NCBI GenBank assembly: GCA_000431135.1 | Contig: HF987885.1 | Coordinates: 2,638 to 28,739, forward strand | DNA: 26,102 bases | Direction: 5' to 3' | Origin: Clostridium sp. CAG:590 | Lineage (GTDB): Bacteria > Bacillota > Clostridia > Lachnospirales > Lachnospiraceae | In this document: piece after piece, positions 1 to 7,870 of the stretch | Numbering within the stretch: position 1 is the first letter of the stretch | How the letters are laid out: the number at the start of each line of letters is the position of its first letter | The notes under the pieces: model-generated | Told to the model about the DNA's origin: nothing | What the model saw: the letters and a program-made list of their open reading frames with translations, nothing else | Database searches by the model: none | Made by a program: the position numbers and the translations under genes

Positions 1-27
1 ACCGTCACATATGTGACGGTCTTTTTT
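1..27 (+). terminator. Rho-independent terminator, possibly bidirectional
   Basis: A perfect palindrome (ACCGTCACAT/ATGTGACGGT, positions 1-20) is followed by C and six T on the plus strand. This is the form of an intrinsic terminator for a plus-strand gene lying left of the window. It sits 22 bases past the rpsT stop and has an A-run on the rpsT side, so it could also end the minus-strand rpsT transcript. The T-tract needed for that direction would lie outside the window and cannot be seen. Confidence 0.75.
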
Positions 28-42
28 GCTCTATGATTGCCA

Positions 43-306
43 TTATGCCATCTTGTTCACAAGGGCAGATAAACGGGAAATCTTTCTAGAAGCGGTATTC
101 TTGTGCATGATGCCCTTAGCAGCAGCCTTGCTAAGTTCAGATGTACAAACCTTTAACTGAGCTTCAGCAGCAGCCTTGTCACCAGCAGCTACAGCAGCCT
201 CTAACTTCTTGATGATAGTCTTTAACTTAGATTTCACCATCTTGTTTCTTAAAGTTTTTGTCTCGATAACCTTAATTCTCTTCTTTGCAGATTTGATATT
301 AGCCAA
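43..306 (-). CDS. rpsT: 30S ribosomal protein S20
   Basis: S20 binds 16S rRNA early in assembly of the small ribosomal subunit. The 87-residue product begins (M)ANIKSAKKR, the hallmark S20 N-terminus, is Lys/Ala-rich throughout and has the usual family length. I place the start at the TTG at 306 (minus strand). It is preceded by GGAGG with an 8-base gap, and translation from it gives the conserved N-terminus directly. An upstream in-frame ATG at 321 would add five residues, but it overlaps the Shine-Dalgarno itself and is rejected. The gene stands alone on the minus strand, divergent from gpr, with its own promoter at 396-424. Expression is probably constitutive and growth-linked (inference). 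Confidence 0.95.
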   Translation of the reverse strand: MANIKSAKKRIKVIETKTLRNKMVKSKLKTIIKKLEAAVAAGDKAAAEAQLKVCTSELSKAAAKGIMHKNTASRKISRLSALVNKMA

Positions 307-344
307 TGAAAACACCTCCATTCTCTAAATACTTTTTATGTTAT

Positions 345-385
345 GGTTTTACATTAAAACCGGACACGGACAATCTAATGTAAAC
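345..385 (-). promoter_or_regulatory. Structured 5' leader of rpsT
   Basis: Just downstream of the predicted rpsT start point the leader holds a 9-base inverted repeat (arms 376-384 and 348-356, TTTACATTA/TAATGTAAA on the minus strand). A second, overlapping hairpin (GGTTTT/AAAACC, 345-361) shares one arm with it, so the two folds exclude each other. This could stabilise the mRNA or act as a regulatory switch. S20 autoregulation is known in E. coli, but I know of no established S20 leader motif in Clostridia, so any regulatory role is inference. Confidence 0.4.
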
Positions 386-395
386 ATACTTGCTT

Positions 396-424
396 ATCAT
401 ACATAATCTTCCATACTTTGTCAA
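396..424 (-). promoter_or_regulatory. Sigma-A promoter for rpsT
   Basis: Read on the minus strand, a perfect -35 TTGACA (419-424) is separated by 17 bases from a -10 TATGAT (396-401). The start point would lie near 389, giving a leader of about 80 bases before the TTG start of rpsT. Both hexamers and the spacing match the vegetative consensus closely. Confidence 0.85.
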
Positions 425-471
425 TATCTTTTTGCAAAATCAAAGCATGAATATTTGCAATTGAAAGAGAG

Positions 472-502
472 TGAATAGAAGAGAAAAATATTGACCATAT
501 TG
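472..502 (+). promoter_or_regulatory. Sigma-G-type forespore promoter for gpr
   Basis: TGAATA (472-477) is followed after 18 bases by CATATTG (496-502). The B. subtilis sigma-G consensus is roughly GHATR, 17-18 bases, CATNHTA; only the last -10 base differs here. gpr is a known sigma-G (late forespore) gene in Bacillus. The predicted start point, around 509-510, lies after the in-frame ATG at 507 and before the ATG at 540, so it supports the shorter protein. Confidence 0.6.
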
Positions 503-539
503 TTGGATGAAAGCATTTTTTGTAAGGAGGCTTAAGTAT

Positions 540-1451
540 ATGCGGGGACGTACAGATTTAGCGGTAGAGATGAAAGAAGACATTCAGGCAGAGGAGCCGG
601 TCAGAGGAGTGCATGTTCTGACAAAGAATAATGGGGATACTGACATTAAAGAGGTTCGCATTGTAGTAGAAAATGAAGAAGGAGCGATGTGTTTAGGAAA
701 ACCGGTGGGAACCTACATTACATTGGAAAGTGAACAATTGCGCAGACAGGACGAAGAATTTCACAAACCGATGATGGAAGTGCTGGCAAGACATTTACGA
801 CAGTTTGTTGGAAATAAGAAAAAGATTATGGTTGCAGGTCTGGGAAACCGGGGAGTGACACCGGATGCGTTAGGTCCGTTTGTAATTGATAATCTGTATG
901 TAACGAGACATTTGCTGAAAGAGGGCATTTTATCGCAGAGTGTGGAGATGAGTGCAATCGCACCGGGTGTAATGGCACAGACCGGAATGGAAGCGGTTAC
1001 GGTGTTGAAAGCATTGGTGGATGAGATCAGGCCGGAGCTGTTGATCGTCATTGATGCACTGGCGGCAAGAGAATCGGACAGACTGAATAAGACGATCCAG
1101 TTAGCAGACACGGGAATTACACCGGGTTCCGGCGTTGGAAACCACAGACAGGCAATCAATGAACAGAGTATTGGAATTCCGGTACTGGCCATTGGCGTGC
1201 CGACGGTTATTGCAGTGCCAACGATTGTAAATGATGCCATGGATGTATTGGTGGATGCAATCGGAAAACAGTCTGCAAAGAATGTGCTGAAGAAATTTAA
1301 TGAAGAAGAACGCTATCAGCTCGCGTGTGAGATGGTCACGCCTTATCTGGAAGATATGTTTGTGACACCGAAAGATATTGATGAGGCAGTAAAGAGAATC
1401 AGTTATACGATATCGGAGGCAATCAATCAGGCGGTTTTTGCGGAGGGATGA
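540..1451 (+). CDS. gpr: Spore protease GPR (SASP-degrading germination endopeptidase)
   Basis: GPR (peptidase family A25) is made in the forespore as an inactive zymogen. On germination it cuts the small acid-soluble proteins that coat spore DNA. The 303-residue product has the family motifs GLGNRGVTPDALGP (about 101-113) and IDALAARESDRL (about 171-182); Asp109 and Asp172 are candidates for the catalytic aspartates. I choose the ATG at 540 because AAGGAGG lies 9 bases upstream and the predicted sigma-G start point falls after the longer ATG at 507. Residues 4-10, RTDLAVE, match the autoprocessing site (cut after Asp), so the propeptide would be only about six residues, against 15-16 in Bacillus. 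spoIIP follows after 33 bases, as in B. subtilis. Confidence 0.93.
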   Translation: MRGRTDLAVEMKEDIQAEEPVRGVHVLTKNNGDTDIKEVRIVVENEEGAMCLGKPVGTYITLESEQLRRQDEEFHKPMMEVLARHLRQFVGNKKKIMVAGLGNRGVTPDALGPFVIDNLYVTRHLLKEGILSQSVEMSAIAPGVMAQTGMEAVTVLKALVDEIRPELLIVIDALAARESDRLNKTIQLADTGITPGSGVGNHRQAINEQSIGIPVLAIGVPTVIAVPTIVNDAMDVLVDAIGKQSAKNVLKKFNEEERYQLACEMVTPYLEDMFVTPKDIDEAVKRISYTISEAINQAVFAEG

Positions 1452-1459
1452 CATACAAT
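1452..1459 (+). promoter_or_regulatory. Sigma-E-like -10 element before spoIIP
   Basis: CATACAAT immediately after the gpr stop matches the sigma-E -10 consensus, and B. subtilis spoIIP is transcribed by mother-cell sigma-E. No convincing -35 is visible at the expected distance (the region around 1431-1437 is GCGGTTT), so this is only a candidate. The start point would fall near 1466, ahead of the spoIIP ATG at 1485. Confidence 0.3.
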
Positions 1460-1484
1460 CGGTATTTCTGAATAAGATAATAAT

Positions 1485-2606
1485 ATGAATTATGATCAGA
1501 ATATATCAAGAGAAAAAAAGCGAAAACGGATAGCGGTTGGTATACTCTTTCTTGTATATCTTCTATACGGATTTCCGGATCCGTCGGAGACATCCATATT
1601 GGAGTTTGCAACCGCACAGATGCTTCCGCTTTTTACATATGAAAAAGAATATGGCACATGTTGTGCGGAATATGACAGCGGTTATGAGGTGCCGGACTGG
1701 TTCTATGAAGATGAAATGGAGCAGCCTGTCAATGATAATCTGGCAGTTGCGGAGAAACAGAAAGAGGCGGAACAGCCTCCGGTAAATGAAACGATTGGGA
1801 CAACATTTCAACGATCAACATTATGTCAACCGGATTTTCTTCTTAATAAGATATTTGTTGTGGATAGCAACACCAGCTTGTCCACAGAGGAAATGTCAGC
1901 GGACAATCTGCTGGATACGGATGTTTCAATAGAGAATATAAAAGAATCCGGGGAGGACAAGATACTGATATACCATACGCATGGTTCAGAAAGTTTTGCG
2001 GACAGCCGGGAAGGGGTGAAGGAGGATACGATCATTGGGGTCGGCGCACATCTGGAAAAAATTTTAGAGGAAGAATATGGAATTGCTACATATCATGATG
2101 AAACGCTTTATGATGTGATTGACGGAAAACTGGACCGGAATCGTGCGTATGAGATGGCATATAAAAATGTATCCGGCATTTTAAAGGAAAACCCGTCTAT
2201 TCAGGTTGTGATCGATCTGCATCGTGACGGAGTAGATGAAGATGTCCGGCTGGTGACGGATATTAATGGAAAACAAACGGCAAAGATCATGTTTTTAAAT
2301 GGTGTCAGCCGTTCAAACATGAATGGAGAGATTGCGTATCTGAAGAATCCGTATCGCAATATGAATCTGGCATTCAGCTTTCAGATGTATCTGCAGGGAA
2401 AAGCACTATACGGAGATTATGTCCGGAAAATATATGTAAAAAGTCTGCGTTTTAATATGCATTTGATGCCGAGAACAACATTGATTGAAGTGGGGGCACA
2501 GAATAACACGGTGGAAGAGGAGAAAAATGCGATGGAACCGTTAGCTGCCATTCTGGATAAAGTGTTGAGTAAAAAGAAATCCTGTGATACAATAATTTCT
2601 GATTAA
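1485..2606 (+). CDS. spoIIP: Stage II sporulation protein P (engulfment amidase/endopeptidase)
   Basis: SpoIIP is a membrane-anchored peptidoglycan hydrolase with amidase and endopeptidase activity. With SpoIID and SpoIIM it thins septal wall so that the mother cell can engulf the forespore. The 373-residue product has a basic N-terminus (REKKRKR), one membrane segment (about 16-30), an acidic low-complexity linker (about 55-155) and the SpoIIP domain from about 158. Family motifs are IYHTHGSES (162-170), VVIDLHRDGV (241-250) and LIEVGAQNNT near the C-terminus. No strong Shine-Dalgarno precedes the ATG, so the start is less certain than the identity. The gene follows gpr, matching the gpr-spoIIP pair of B. 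subtilis. Confidence 0.92.
   Translation: MNYDQNISREKKRKRIAVGILFLVYLLYGFPDPSETSILEFATAQMLPLFTYEKEYGTCCAEYDSGYEVPDWFYEDEMEQPVNDNLAVAEKQKEAEQPPVNETIGTTFQRSTLCQPDFLLNKIFVVDSNTSLSTEEMSADNLLDTDVSIENIKESGEDKILIYHTHGSESFADSREGVKEDTIIGVGAHLEKILEEEYGIATYHDETLYDVIDGKLDRNRAYEMAYKNVSGILKENPSIQVVIDLHRDGVDEDVRLVTDINGKQTAKIMFLNGVSRSNMNGEIAYLKNPYRNMNLAFSFQMYLQGKALYGDYVRKIYVKSLRFNMHLMPRTTLIEVGAQNNTVEEEKNAMEPLAAILDKVLSKKKSCDTIISD
2565..2593 (+). promoter_or_regulatory. Sigma-A promoter for lepA inside the end of spoIIP
   Basis: TTGAGT (2565-2570), a 17-base spacer and TACAAT (2588-2593) with an upstream TG giving an extended -10 (TGATACAAT). The predicted start near 2600 leaves about 28 bases before lepA. It would let the vegetative gene lepA be expressed independently of the sporulation genes just upstream. 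Confidence 0.65.
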
Positions 2607-2627
2607 GTATAGAACAGGAGAAAGAGA

Positions 2628-4442
2628 ATGGCACATGTAGACCAGAGTAAAATTCGTAATTTTTGTATTATTGCACATATAGATCATGGTAAATCCACAT
2701 TGGCAGACCGTATCATTGAAAAGACCGGTCTGTTGACAGAACGGGAAATGCAGGCGCAGGTATTAGATAATATGGATCTGGAGAGAGAGCGTGGAATTAC
2801 CATTAAGGCACAGGCTGTTCGTATTGTCTATAAGGCACAGGATGGTGAAGAATATATCTTTAATCTGATCGATACCCCGGGACATGTGGATTTCAATTAT
2901 GAGGTATCTAGAAGTCTGGCAGCATGTGAGGGCGCAATATTAGTGGTAGATGCGGCGCAGGGAATTGAAGCACAGACACTTGCAAACGTATATCTTGCAA
3001 TTGATAATGACCTTGAAGTAATGCCGGTGATCAACAAGATTGATCTTCCGAGTGCAGATCCTGACCGTGTGGTAAATGAGATCGAAGATGTGATTGGAAT
3101 CGAGGCACAGGACGCACCGAGAATCTCAGCAAAGACCGGTTTGAATATTGAGGATGTGTTAGAGCAGATCGTGACAAAGATTCCGGCTCCGAATGGGGAT
3201 GTGAACGGTTCGTTAAAGGCATTGATCTTTGACAGCAAATATGATGCCTACAAAGGCGTGATCATATTCTGTCGGTTATTTGATGGAACCGTTCGTAAGG
3301 GAAGTGTTATCAAAATGATGGCAACCGGGGCAACGGTAGAGGTTGTGGAAGTAGGAATCTTTGGTGCCGGTCAGTTTATTCCGCAGGATGAGTTGTCTGC
3401 GGGTATGGTTGGATATATTACGGCAAGTCTGAAAGATGTAAAAGAAACCCGTGTTGGTGATACGGTGACAGATGCGGATCATCCATGTGTGGAAGCACTT
3501 CCGGGATATAAGAAGGCGAATCCGATGGTATATTGCGGATTGTATCCGGCGGATGGTGCAAAGTATCCGGATCTTCGGGATGCACTCGAAAAATTACAGT
3601 TGAATGATGCAGCGTTAAGTTATGAACCGGAGACCTCCATTGCATTAGGTTTCGGATTCCGATGTGGTTTCTTAGGACTGTTACATTTGGAGATTGTACA
3701 GGAACGATTAGAGAGAGAATATAATTTGGATCTGGTAACGACAGCACCGGGCGTTGTATATCGTGTGCATAAGACAGATGGTGAGATGATCGAACTGACC
3801 AATCCATCCAATCTGCCGGATCCTTCACAGATTGAATATATGGAGGAACCGTTTGTATCGGCAGAGATCATGGTTACGAAGGATTATGTTGGCGCGATCA
3901 TGCAGTTGTGTCAGGAGCGGCGTGGTGTATATAAGAGCATGGAATATATGGAAGAGACAAGAGCGTTGCTCCAATATGATCTGCCACTGAATGAGATCAT
4001 TTATGATTTCTTTGATGCATTGAAATCCCGTTCAAGAGGATATGCTTCCTTTGATTATGAACTGAACGGATATGTACGCTCGAATCTGGTGAAGCTGGAT
4101 ATCCTTATCAACAAAGAGGAAGTTGACGCATTATCCTTTATCGTACATGCCGATACGGCGTATGAACGTGGACGTAAGATGTGCGAGAAGCTGAAAGAAG
4201 AGATTCCAAGACATTTGTTTGAGATACCGATTCAGGCGGCAATCGGAAGCAAGATTATTGCGAGAGAGACGGTAAGGGCGCTCCGCAAAGATGTACTTGC
4301 AAAGTGTTACGGCGGAGATATTTCAAGAAAGAAGAAGCTGCTTGAAAAGCAGAAGGAAGGAAAGAAACGTATGCGTCAGATCGGAAATGTAGAGATTCCG
4401 CAGAAGGCGTTTATGAGTGTGTTAAAGTTAGATGATGAATAA
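2628..4442 (+). CDS. lepA: Elongation factor 4 (back-translocating GTPase LepA)
   Basis: LepA/EF4 is a ribosome-associated translational GTPase linked to back-translocation, stress tolerance and small-subunit biogenesis. The 604 residues match the normal family length of about 600. GTPase motifs are AHIDHGKST (16-24, P-loop), RGIT in switch I, DTPGH (82-86) and NKIDL (136-140). The EF-G-like domains and the LepA-specific C-terminal domain (KSRSRGYASFDYE, ending VLKLDDE) are complete. AGGAG lies upstream of the ATG. The stop overlaps the start of hemW by 11 bases, which suggests translational coupling. Confidence 0.97.
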   Translation: MAHVDQSKIRNFCIIAHIDHGKSTLADRIIEKTGLLTEREMQAQVLDNMDLERERGITIKAQAVRIVYKAQDGEEYIFNLIDTPGHVDFNYEVSRSLAACEGAILVVDAAQGIEAQTLANVYLAIDNDLEVMPVINKIDLPSADPDRVVNEIEDVIGIEAQDAPRISAKTGLNIEDVLEQIVTKIPAPNGDVNGSLKALIFDSKYDAYKGVIIFCRLFDGTVRKGSVIKMMATGATVEVVEVGIFGAGQFIPQDELSAGMVGYITASLKDVKETRVGDTVTDADHPCVEALPGYKKANPMVYCGLYPADGAKYPDLRDALEKLQLNDAALSYEPETSIALGFGFRCGFLGLLHLEIVQERLEREYNLDLVTTAPGVVYRVHKTDGEMIELTNPSNLPDPSQIEYMEEPFVSAEIMVTKDYVGAIMQLCQERRGVYKSMEYMEETRALLQYDLPLNEIIYDFFDALKSRSRGYASFDYELNGYVRSNLVKLDILINKEEVDALSFIVHADTAYERGRKMCEKLKEEIPRHLFEIPIQAAIGSKIIARETVRALRKDVLAKCYGGDISRKKKLLEKQKEGKKRMRQIGNVEIPQKAFMSVLKLDDE

Positions 4443-5802
4443 AGAAAAAGTAGAACAGACATCGCGGGATCTGAGCCTGTATATCCATATCCCATTTTGT
4501 AAGTCCAAATGTATTTATTGTGATTTTTTGTCCTTTGGGGCTTGCAGGTATGAGGAACAGGCACAGTATGTGAAGGCGCTTTGCAAAGAGATCGGTTCTT
4601 ATACGGATATTGCAAAAGATTATAAGATCAGGACTATATTTATCGGAGGGGGAACCCCTTCTTATATCAACGACAACTTTATAGAAGATATCATGGATGC
4701 CGTGAAACAGACGTTTGTAGTGGATGAGGATGCGGAGATCACGATAGAAGGCAATCCGGACAGTCTGACAAGGGACAAACTCCGGACATACCATGCAATC
4801 GGGATCAATCGTTTGAGTATCGGGTTACAGAGTGCCAATGATGCAATGCTTGCAACACTGAACCGGGTACATAACTACGACCAGTTTATTGCGGCGTATC
4901 AGTCTGCCAGACAGGAAGGATTTACGAACATCAATGTAGATCTGATGTCGGGACTTCCGGGAGAAACTGCGGACAGTTACATCCGTACACTGGCAAAGGT
5001 GGCGGAATTGAATCCGGAGCATATATCGGCATATAGTCTGATCGTGGAAGAAGGAACGCCTTTGGAGCAAAGGGATGATCTGTTAGATCTGCTTCCGTCA
5101 GAGGAGGAAGACCGGAAGTTATATGCAAAGACCAAAATGTTTCTGAAAAACAGTGGCTATGAACGGTATGAGATATCGAATTATGCAAAGCGCGGTTATG
5201 CATGCCGCCATAATCTGGTATATTGGACAGGCGGAGAATATTTAGGCGTTGGTCTGGGAGCATCTTCTTATCTGACCATATATATGGAAGATCAATCTGT
5301 GGAAAAGATACGATTTCACGGTACAGAGAATATGGAGGAGTATATTGCACGCTTTCTGCAAAGCGATGGAATGCAGGGGGATGAATATACGACCATGTTT
5401 CATGCATATGAATATGAAGATGAGAATGTGTATGGGTTTGATGATGCCTATGGGATGTATATGGACATGAATACGGATGCGGCGGATGTCAATCTGCAGA
5501 AGTATCGTGCGTATGAAGACAATCCGCTCTTAGAGTTTGTAAGGGATTATTACAAAGATCTGCATTTTCAAAAACGCAGGGATGAGATGGAAGAATGTAT
5601 GTTTTTGGGACTGCGCTGTATGAACGGTGTCAGCAAACAGATGTTTCACGATCGTTTTGGCGTAGAGATGGAGAGCATCTATGCAAAGGCAATCGAAAAA
5701 CATAAGAAACAGGGATTGTTGGCAGAAGAGGAAGGGCGGATCTTTCTGACAGATAAGGGAATTGATGTAAGTAATCTGGTGATGGCAGACTTTATGTTAT
5801 GA
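4432..5802 (+). CDS. hemW: HemW-type radical SAM heme chaperone (coproporphyrinogen oxidase-like), with an insertion
   Basis: A HemN-like radical SAM protein. The 4Fe-4S motif is C23-x3-C27-x2-C30 in PFCKSKCIYCDF, followed by GGGTPS (72-77) and EGNPDS (106-111). The HNxxYW motif (H260-W265), which marks the HemW heme chaperone branch rather than true HemN oxidase, is present. The lepA-hemW order is widespread in Firmicutes. At 456 residues it is about 70 longer than a typical HemW. The excess is an acidic, Tyr-rich stretch (about 312-378, rich in YEYEDENVYG-like sequence) between EEYIARF and the conserved MEECMFLGLR block. Two adjacent ATG codons (4432, 4435) are possible starts. The role of the insertion is unknown. 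Confidence 0.9.
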   Translation: MMNKEKVEQTSRDLSLYIHIPFCKSKCIYCDFLSFGACRYEEQAQYVKALCKEIGSYTDIAKDYKIRTIFIGGGTPSYINDNFIEDIMDAVKQTFVVDEDAEITIEGNPDSLTRDKLRTYHAIGINRLSIGLQSANDAMLATLNRVHNYDQFIAAYQSARQEGFTNINVDLMSGLPGETADSYIRTLAKVAELNPEHISAYSLIVEEGTPLEQRDDLLDLLPSEEEDRKLYAKTKMFLKNSGYERYEISNYAKRGYACRHNLVYWTGGEYLGVGLGASSYLTIYMEDQSVEKIRFHGTENMEEYIARFLQSDGMQGDEYTTMFHAYEYEDENVYGFDDAYGMYMDMNTDAADVNLQKYRAYEDNPLLEFVRDYYKDLHFQKRRDEMEECMFLGLRCMNGVSKQMFHDRFGVEMESIYAKAIEKHKKQGLLAEEEGRIFLTDKGIDVSNLVMADFML

Positions 5803-5859
5803 CCAGGCGGATGAACAGGGATTACAAAAGAAACGTTTGAGAAAGAAGAGACAAACCGG

Positions 5860-7734
5860 ATGAATAAACAGATAGTGAATAAATATGTCAATTATATGAT
5901 AGTGCCTGTAAGCATTGTGTTACAGGCACTTTTGCTGGTTTTAATGCTGCAATGCACCACATTTACCGGATGGGAGCATGTGGCAGAGTGGTTATCGGTA
6001 AAGAATACCTTTTATGTGTTATATAATCTGTTATTGGCAATCAATATATTGTTTCTGTTTTATATTATTACCAAAAAACTTACACCGGGATATCTTGTAT
6101 CCGGAGCAGGAGTATTGGTGATCGGGATTATCAATAACATGAAGTGGAGTGCATTAAAGGAATGTGTGACGTTTTCTGACTTTTCCAAACTGTCGGAGGC
6201 GGTAAAGGTATCTAAGAATGCGGAGTTCCATATATGGATGGGAATGATATTGTTTGTCACAGCATATCTTGCTGCGTTGGTATTGTGCATCTGTGTGGAT
6301 GTGAAGTGGGCAAAACGGCTTGCGGATAAACCGTATCGGAGAGTAAATATGTGGCTGGCAGGTATATTGCTGGTAGTACTGATTCCGGTTATTGTGCAGG
6401 ATGGGAAAACGAGTGCGGTTGCCAAATTGACAGAAAATGTTCAGTCAGAGGAGCCGGGGCCGGTTATTTATTTTGTGGAAAGTCTGTTTCAGGAGAAGAT
6501 CAATGAGGCTTATACGAAAGATGAGGCGTGGAACCGATATGAAACCTATGTTGAACAGGGAAAGAAGCTTGTCGGTGAAAATGAGGACGTACGCACTGGG
6601 AATGCAGTGCAGCAGCCGAATATCATTGTGATCATGAGTGAGGCATTTTATGATCTGGACCGTTTAGAAGGGGCGGTGTCTTACAGTGAAGATCCGATGC
6701 AACCATTCCGGGAAGTGTGCAAAGAGGGGATAAGCGGGGATCTCTATGTGAATGTATATGGAGGAAGTACGCATTTTACGGAGTTTGAATTCCTCACGGG
6801 ATGGAATACACGGGGTATGAATACCGGTTCCTGTCCATATAAGGAATATTTCTCCAAAGATCAGCCTTCCTTTGCAAGATATCTGAAAGGACAAGGGTAT
6901 CAGACGGTGGCGATACATCCTTATAACGGGAAATTCTGGAACCGGTATGTGGCATATCCAAGACTCGGCTTTGATGCATTTATCGACCAATACCGGATGA
7001 GCTATCAGGAAAAATGCGGTTATATATCGGATGATTCGCTGACAAAAGAGATCATCAAACAGTTCGAAGAAAAGAAAGAGGGCAGACCCTTCTTTTGTTT
7101 CAGTGTGTCGGTTGCAAATCATATTGCAATCCTGAATGGTGAGGAAAAGGAAAATGCACCGGATCAGATCAAGGTCACGTATGATGATGCATTAGGGTAT
7201 GGACCGAATAAGAAACGCTGGGTGCAGGAGTATGTCAGTGGAATTGAAAAGAGCGGAGAAGCATTGCAGGAATTGACCGATTACCTAAAAACACAGGATG
7301 AACCGACGATTGTTGTATTCTTTGGGGATCATGCGCCAAGTTATGCATTAGACCAGCTGGCAGCGGGAAAGAAAGATACGAATCTGGCATATTCGACACC
7401 ATATCTGATATGGGGTAATTACGACTGGATGACAGAGAAAGAAGCACAGAATGTGAGTGCATCCTATTTATCAACCTATCTGATACAATTACTGCACATG
7501 CCATACGCATCTCAGAACTATTATAATATTGCAATGCGTAATGCATATCCGGTTGAGACACGGTATATGATAAAAAACGGTAAGGGACAGTTTTACGATC
7601 AGTTTACTCCGGAGGAGCAGAAGGATTATTATGACCATGCGTTGGATTTGAAGAAACATGTGGAAACACTTTTGGAGAATCCGGATCGGATATCCGATAT
7701 CTGGACCGATATCCCGAAAGAAGATAAAAAGTAA
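5860..7734 (+). CDS. LTA synthase-type membrane sulfatase/phosphoglycerol transferase
   Basis: A five-helix membrane domain (about 12-32, 49-70, 78-95, 124-147, 163-180) is followed by an extracellular sulfatase-fold domain (from about 250). Alignment by eye with S. aureus LtaS places catalytic Thr at T304 (GGSTHFTEFEF), metal ligands at E261 (MSEAFYD) and D490/H491 (FFGDHAP), and substrate residues H353, W360 and R362 with the same spacing as LtaS H347, W354 and R356. It is therefore probably an active enzyme moving phosphoglycerol, or a related group, from a lipid onto a wall or glycolipid polymer outside the membrane. The exact substrate is not readable, and OpgB-like or other family roles are possible. 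It follows hemW after 57 bases with no terminator, so it may be co-transcribed. Confidence 0.85.
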   Translation: MNKQIVNKYVNYMIVPVSIVLQALLLVLMLQCTTFTGWEHVAEWLSVKNTFYVLYNLLLAINILFLFYIITKKLTPGYLVSGAGVLVIGIINNMKWSALKECVTFSDFSKLSEAVKVSKNAEFHIWMGMILFVTAYLAALVLCICVDVKWAKRLADKPYRRVNMWLAGILLVVLIPVIVQDGKTSAVAKLTENVQSEEPGPVIYFVESLFQEKINEAYTKDEAWNRYETYVEQGKKLVGENEDVRTGNAVQQPNIIVIMSEAFYDLDRLEGAVSYSEDPMQPFREVCKEGISGDLYVNVYGGSTHFTEFEFLTGWNTRGMNTGSCPYKEYFSKDQPSFARYLKGQGYQTVAIHPYNGKFWNRYVAYPRLGFDAFIDQYRMSYQEKCGYISDDSLTKEIIKQFEEKKEGRPFFCFSVSVANHIAILNGEEKENAPDQIKVTYDDALGYGPNKKRWVQEYVSGIEKSGEALQELTDYLKTQDEPTIVVFFGDHAPSYALDQLAAGKKDTNLAYSTPYLIWGNYDWMTEKEAQNVSASYLSTYLIQLLHMPYASQNYYNIAMRNAYPVETRYMIKNGKGQFYDQFTPEEQKDYYDHALDLKKHVETLLENPDRISDIWTDIPKEDKK

Positions 7735-7772
7735 TTTCTCACAGAAAGTTCACATTTTTTCTTGTTTTTTTC

Positions 7773-7801
7773 TTGACAAACATATATGTGGGTGGTACAT
7801 T
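7773..7801 (+). promoter_or_regulatory. Sigma-A promoter of the hrcA-grpE-dnaK-dnaJ operon
   Basis: Perfect -35 TTGACA (7773-7778), 17-base spacer, -10 TACATT (7796-7801). The predicted start near 7808 puts the CIRCE operator at about +6 to +32, the usual arrangement for HrcA repression. The spacer contains a 10-base palindrome, ACATATATGT (7780-7789). Confidence 0.85.
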
Positions 7802-7812
7802 ATATTCAGATG

Positions 7813-7839
7813 TTAGCACTCGGATAAGTTGAGTGCTAA
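7813..7839 (+). promoter_or_regulatory. CIRCE operator (HrcA binding site)
   Basis: TTAGCACTC (7813-7821), nine bases, GAGTGCTAA (7831-7839): an exact match to the CIRCE consensus. HrcA binds this repeat and represses class I heat-shock genes; it is released when GroEL is titrated by unfolded protein. The site lies in the transcribed leader just ahead of hrcA, so the operon is autoregulated. No other CIRCE was seen in the window. Confidence 0.97.
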
Positions 7840-7870
7840 TAATCAAATAAGCAGGAAAGGGGTCTGATGC

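Noticed and set aside
307..321. ATG start for rpsT at 321 (minus strand)
   Set aside because: That ATG is part of the Shine-Dalgarno for the TTG at 306, and the extra residues are absent from S20 proteins.
507..539. Longer N-terminus for gpr from the ATG at 507
   Set aside because: It has no good Shine-Dalgarno, it overlaps the AAGGAGG of the ATG at 540, and the predicted sigma-G start point lies after it. A propeptide nearer Bacillus length is the only point in its favour.
3418..3828. Minus-strand open frame of 136 codons within lepA
   Set aside because: It lies wholly inside the conserved lepA coding sequence, has His/Pro/Ser-rich random composition and no initiation signal.
7735..7772. 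Possible terminator after the LtaS-like gene (TTTCT/AGAAA then T-runs)
   Set aside because: The stem is only five A/T-rich pairs with a 3-base loop and is separated from the T-run; too weak to call.
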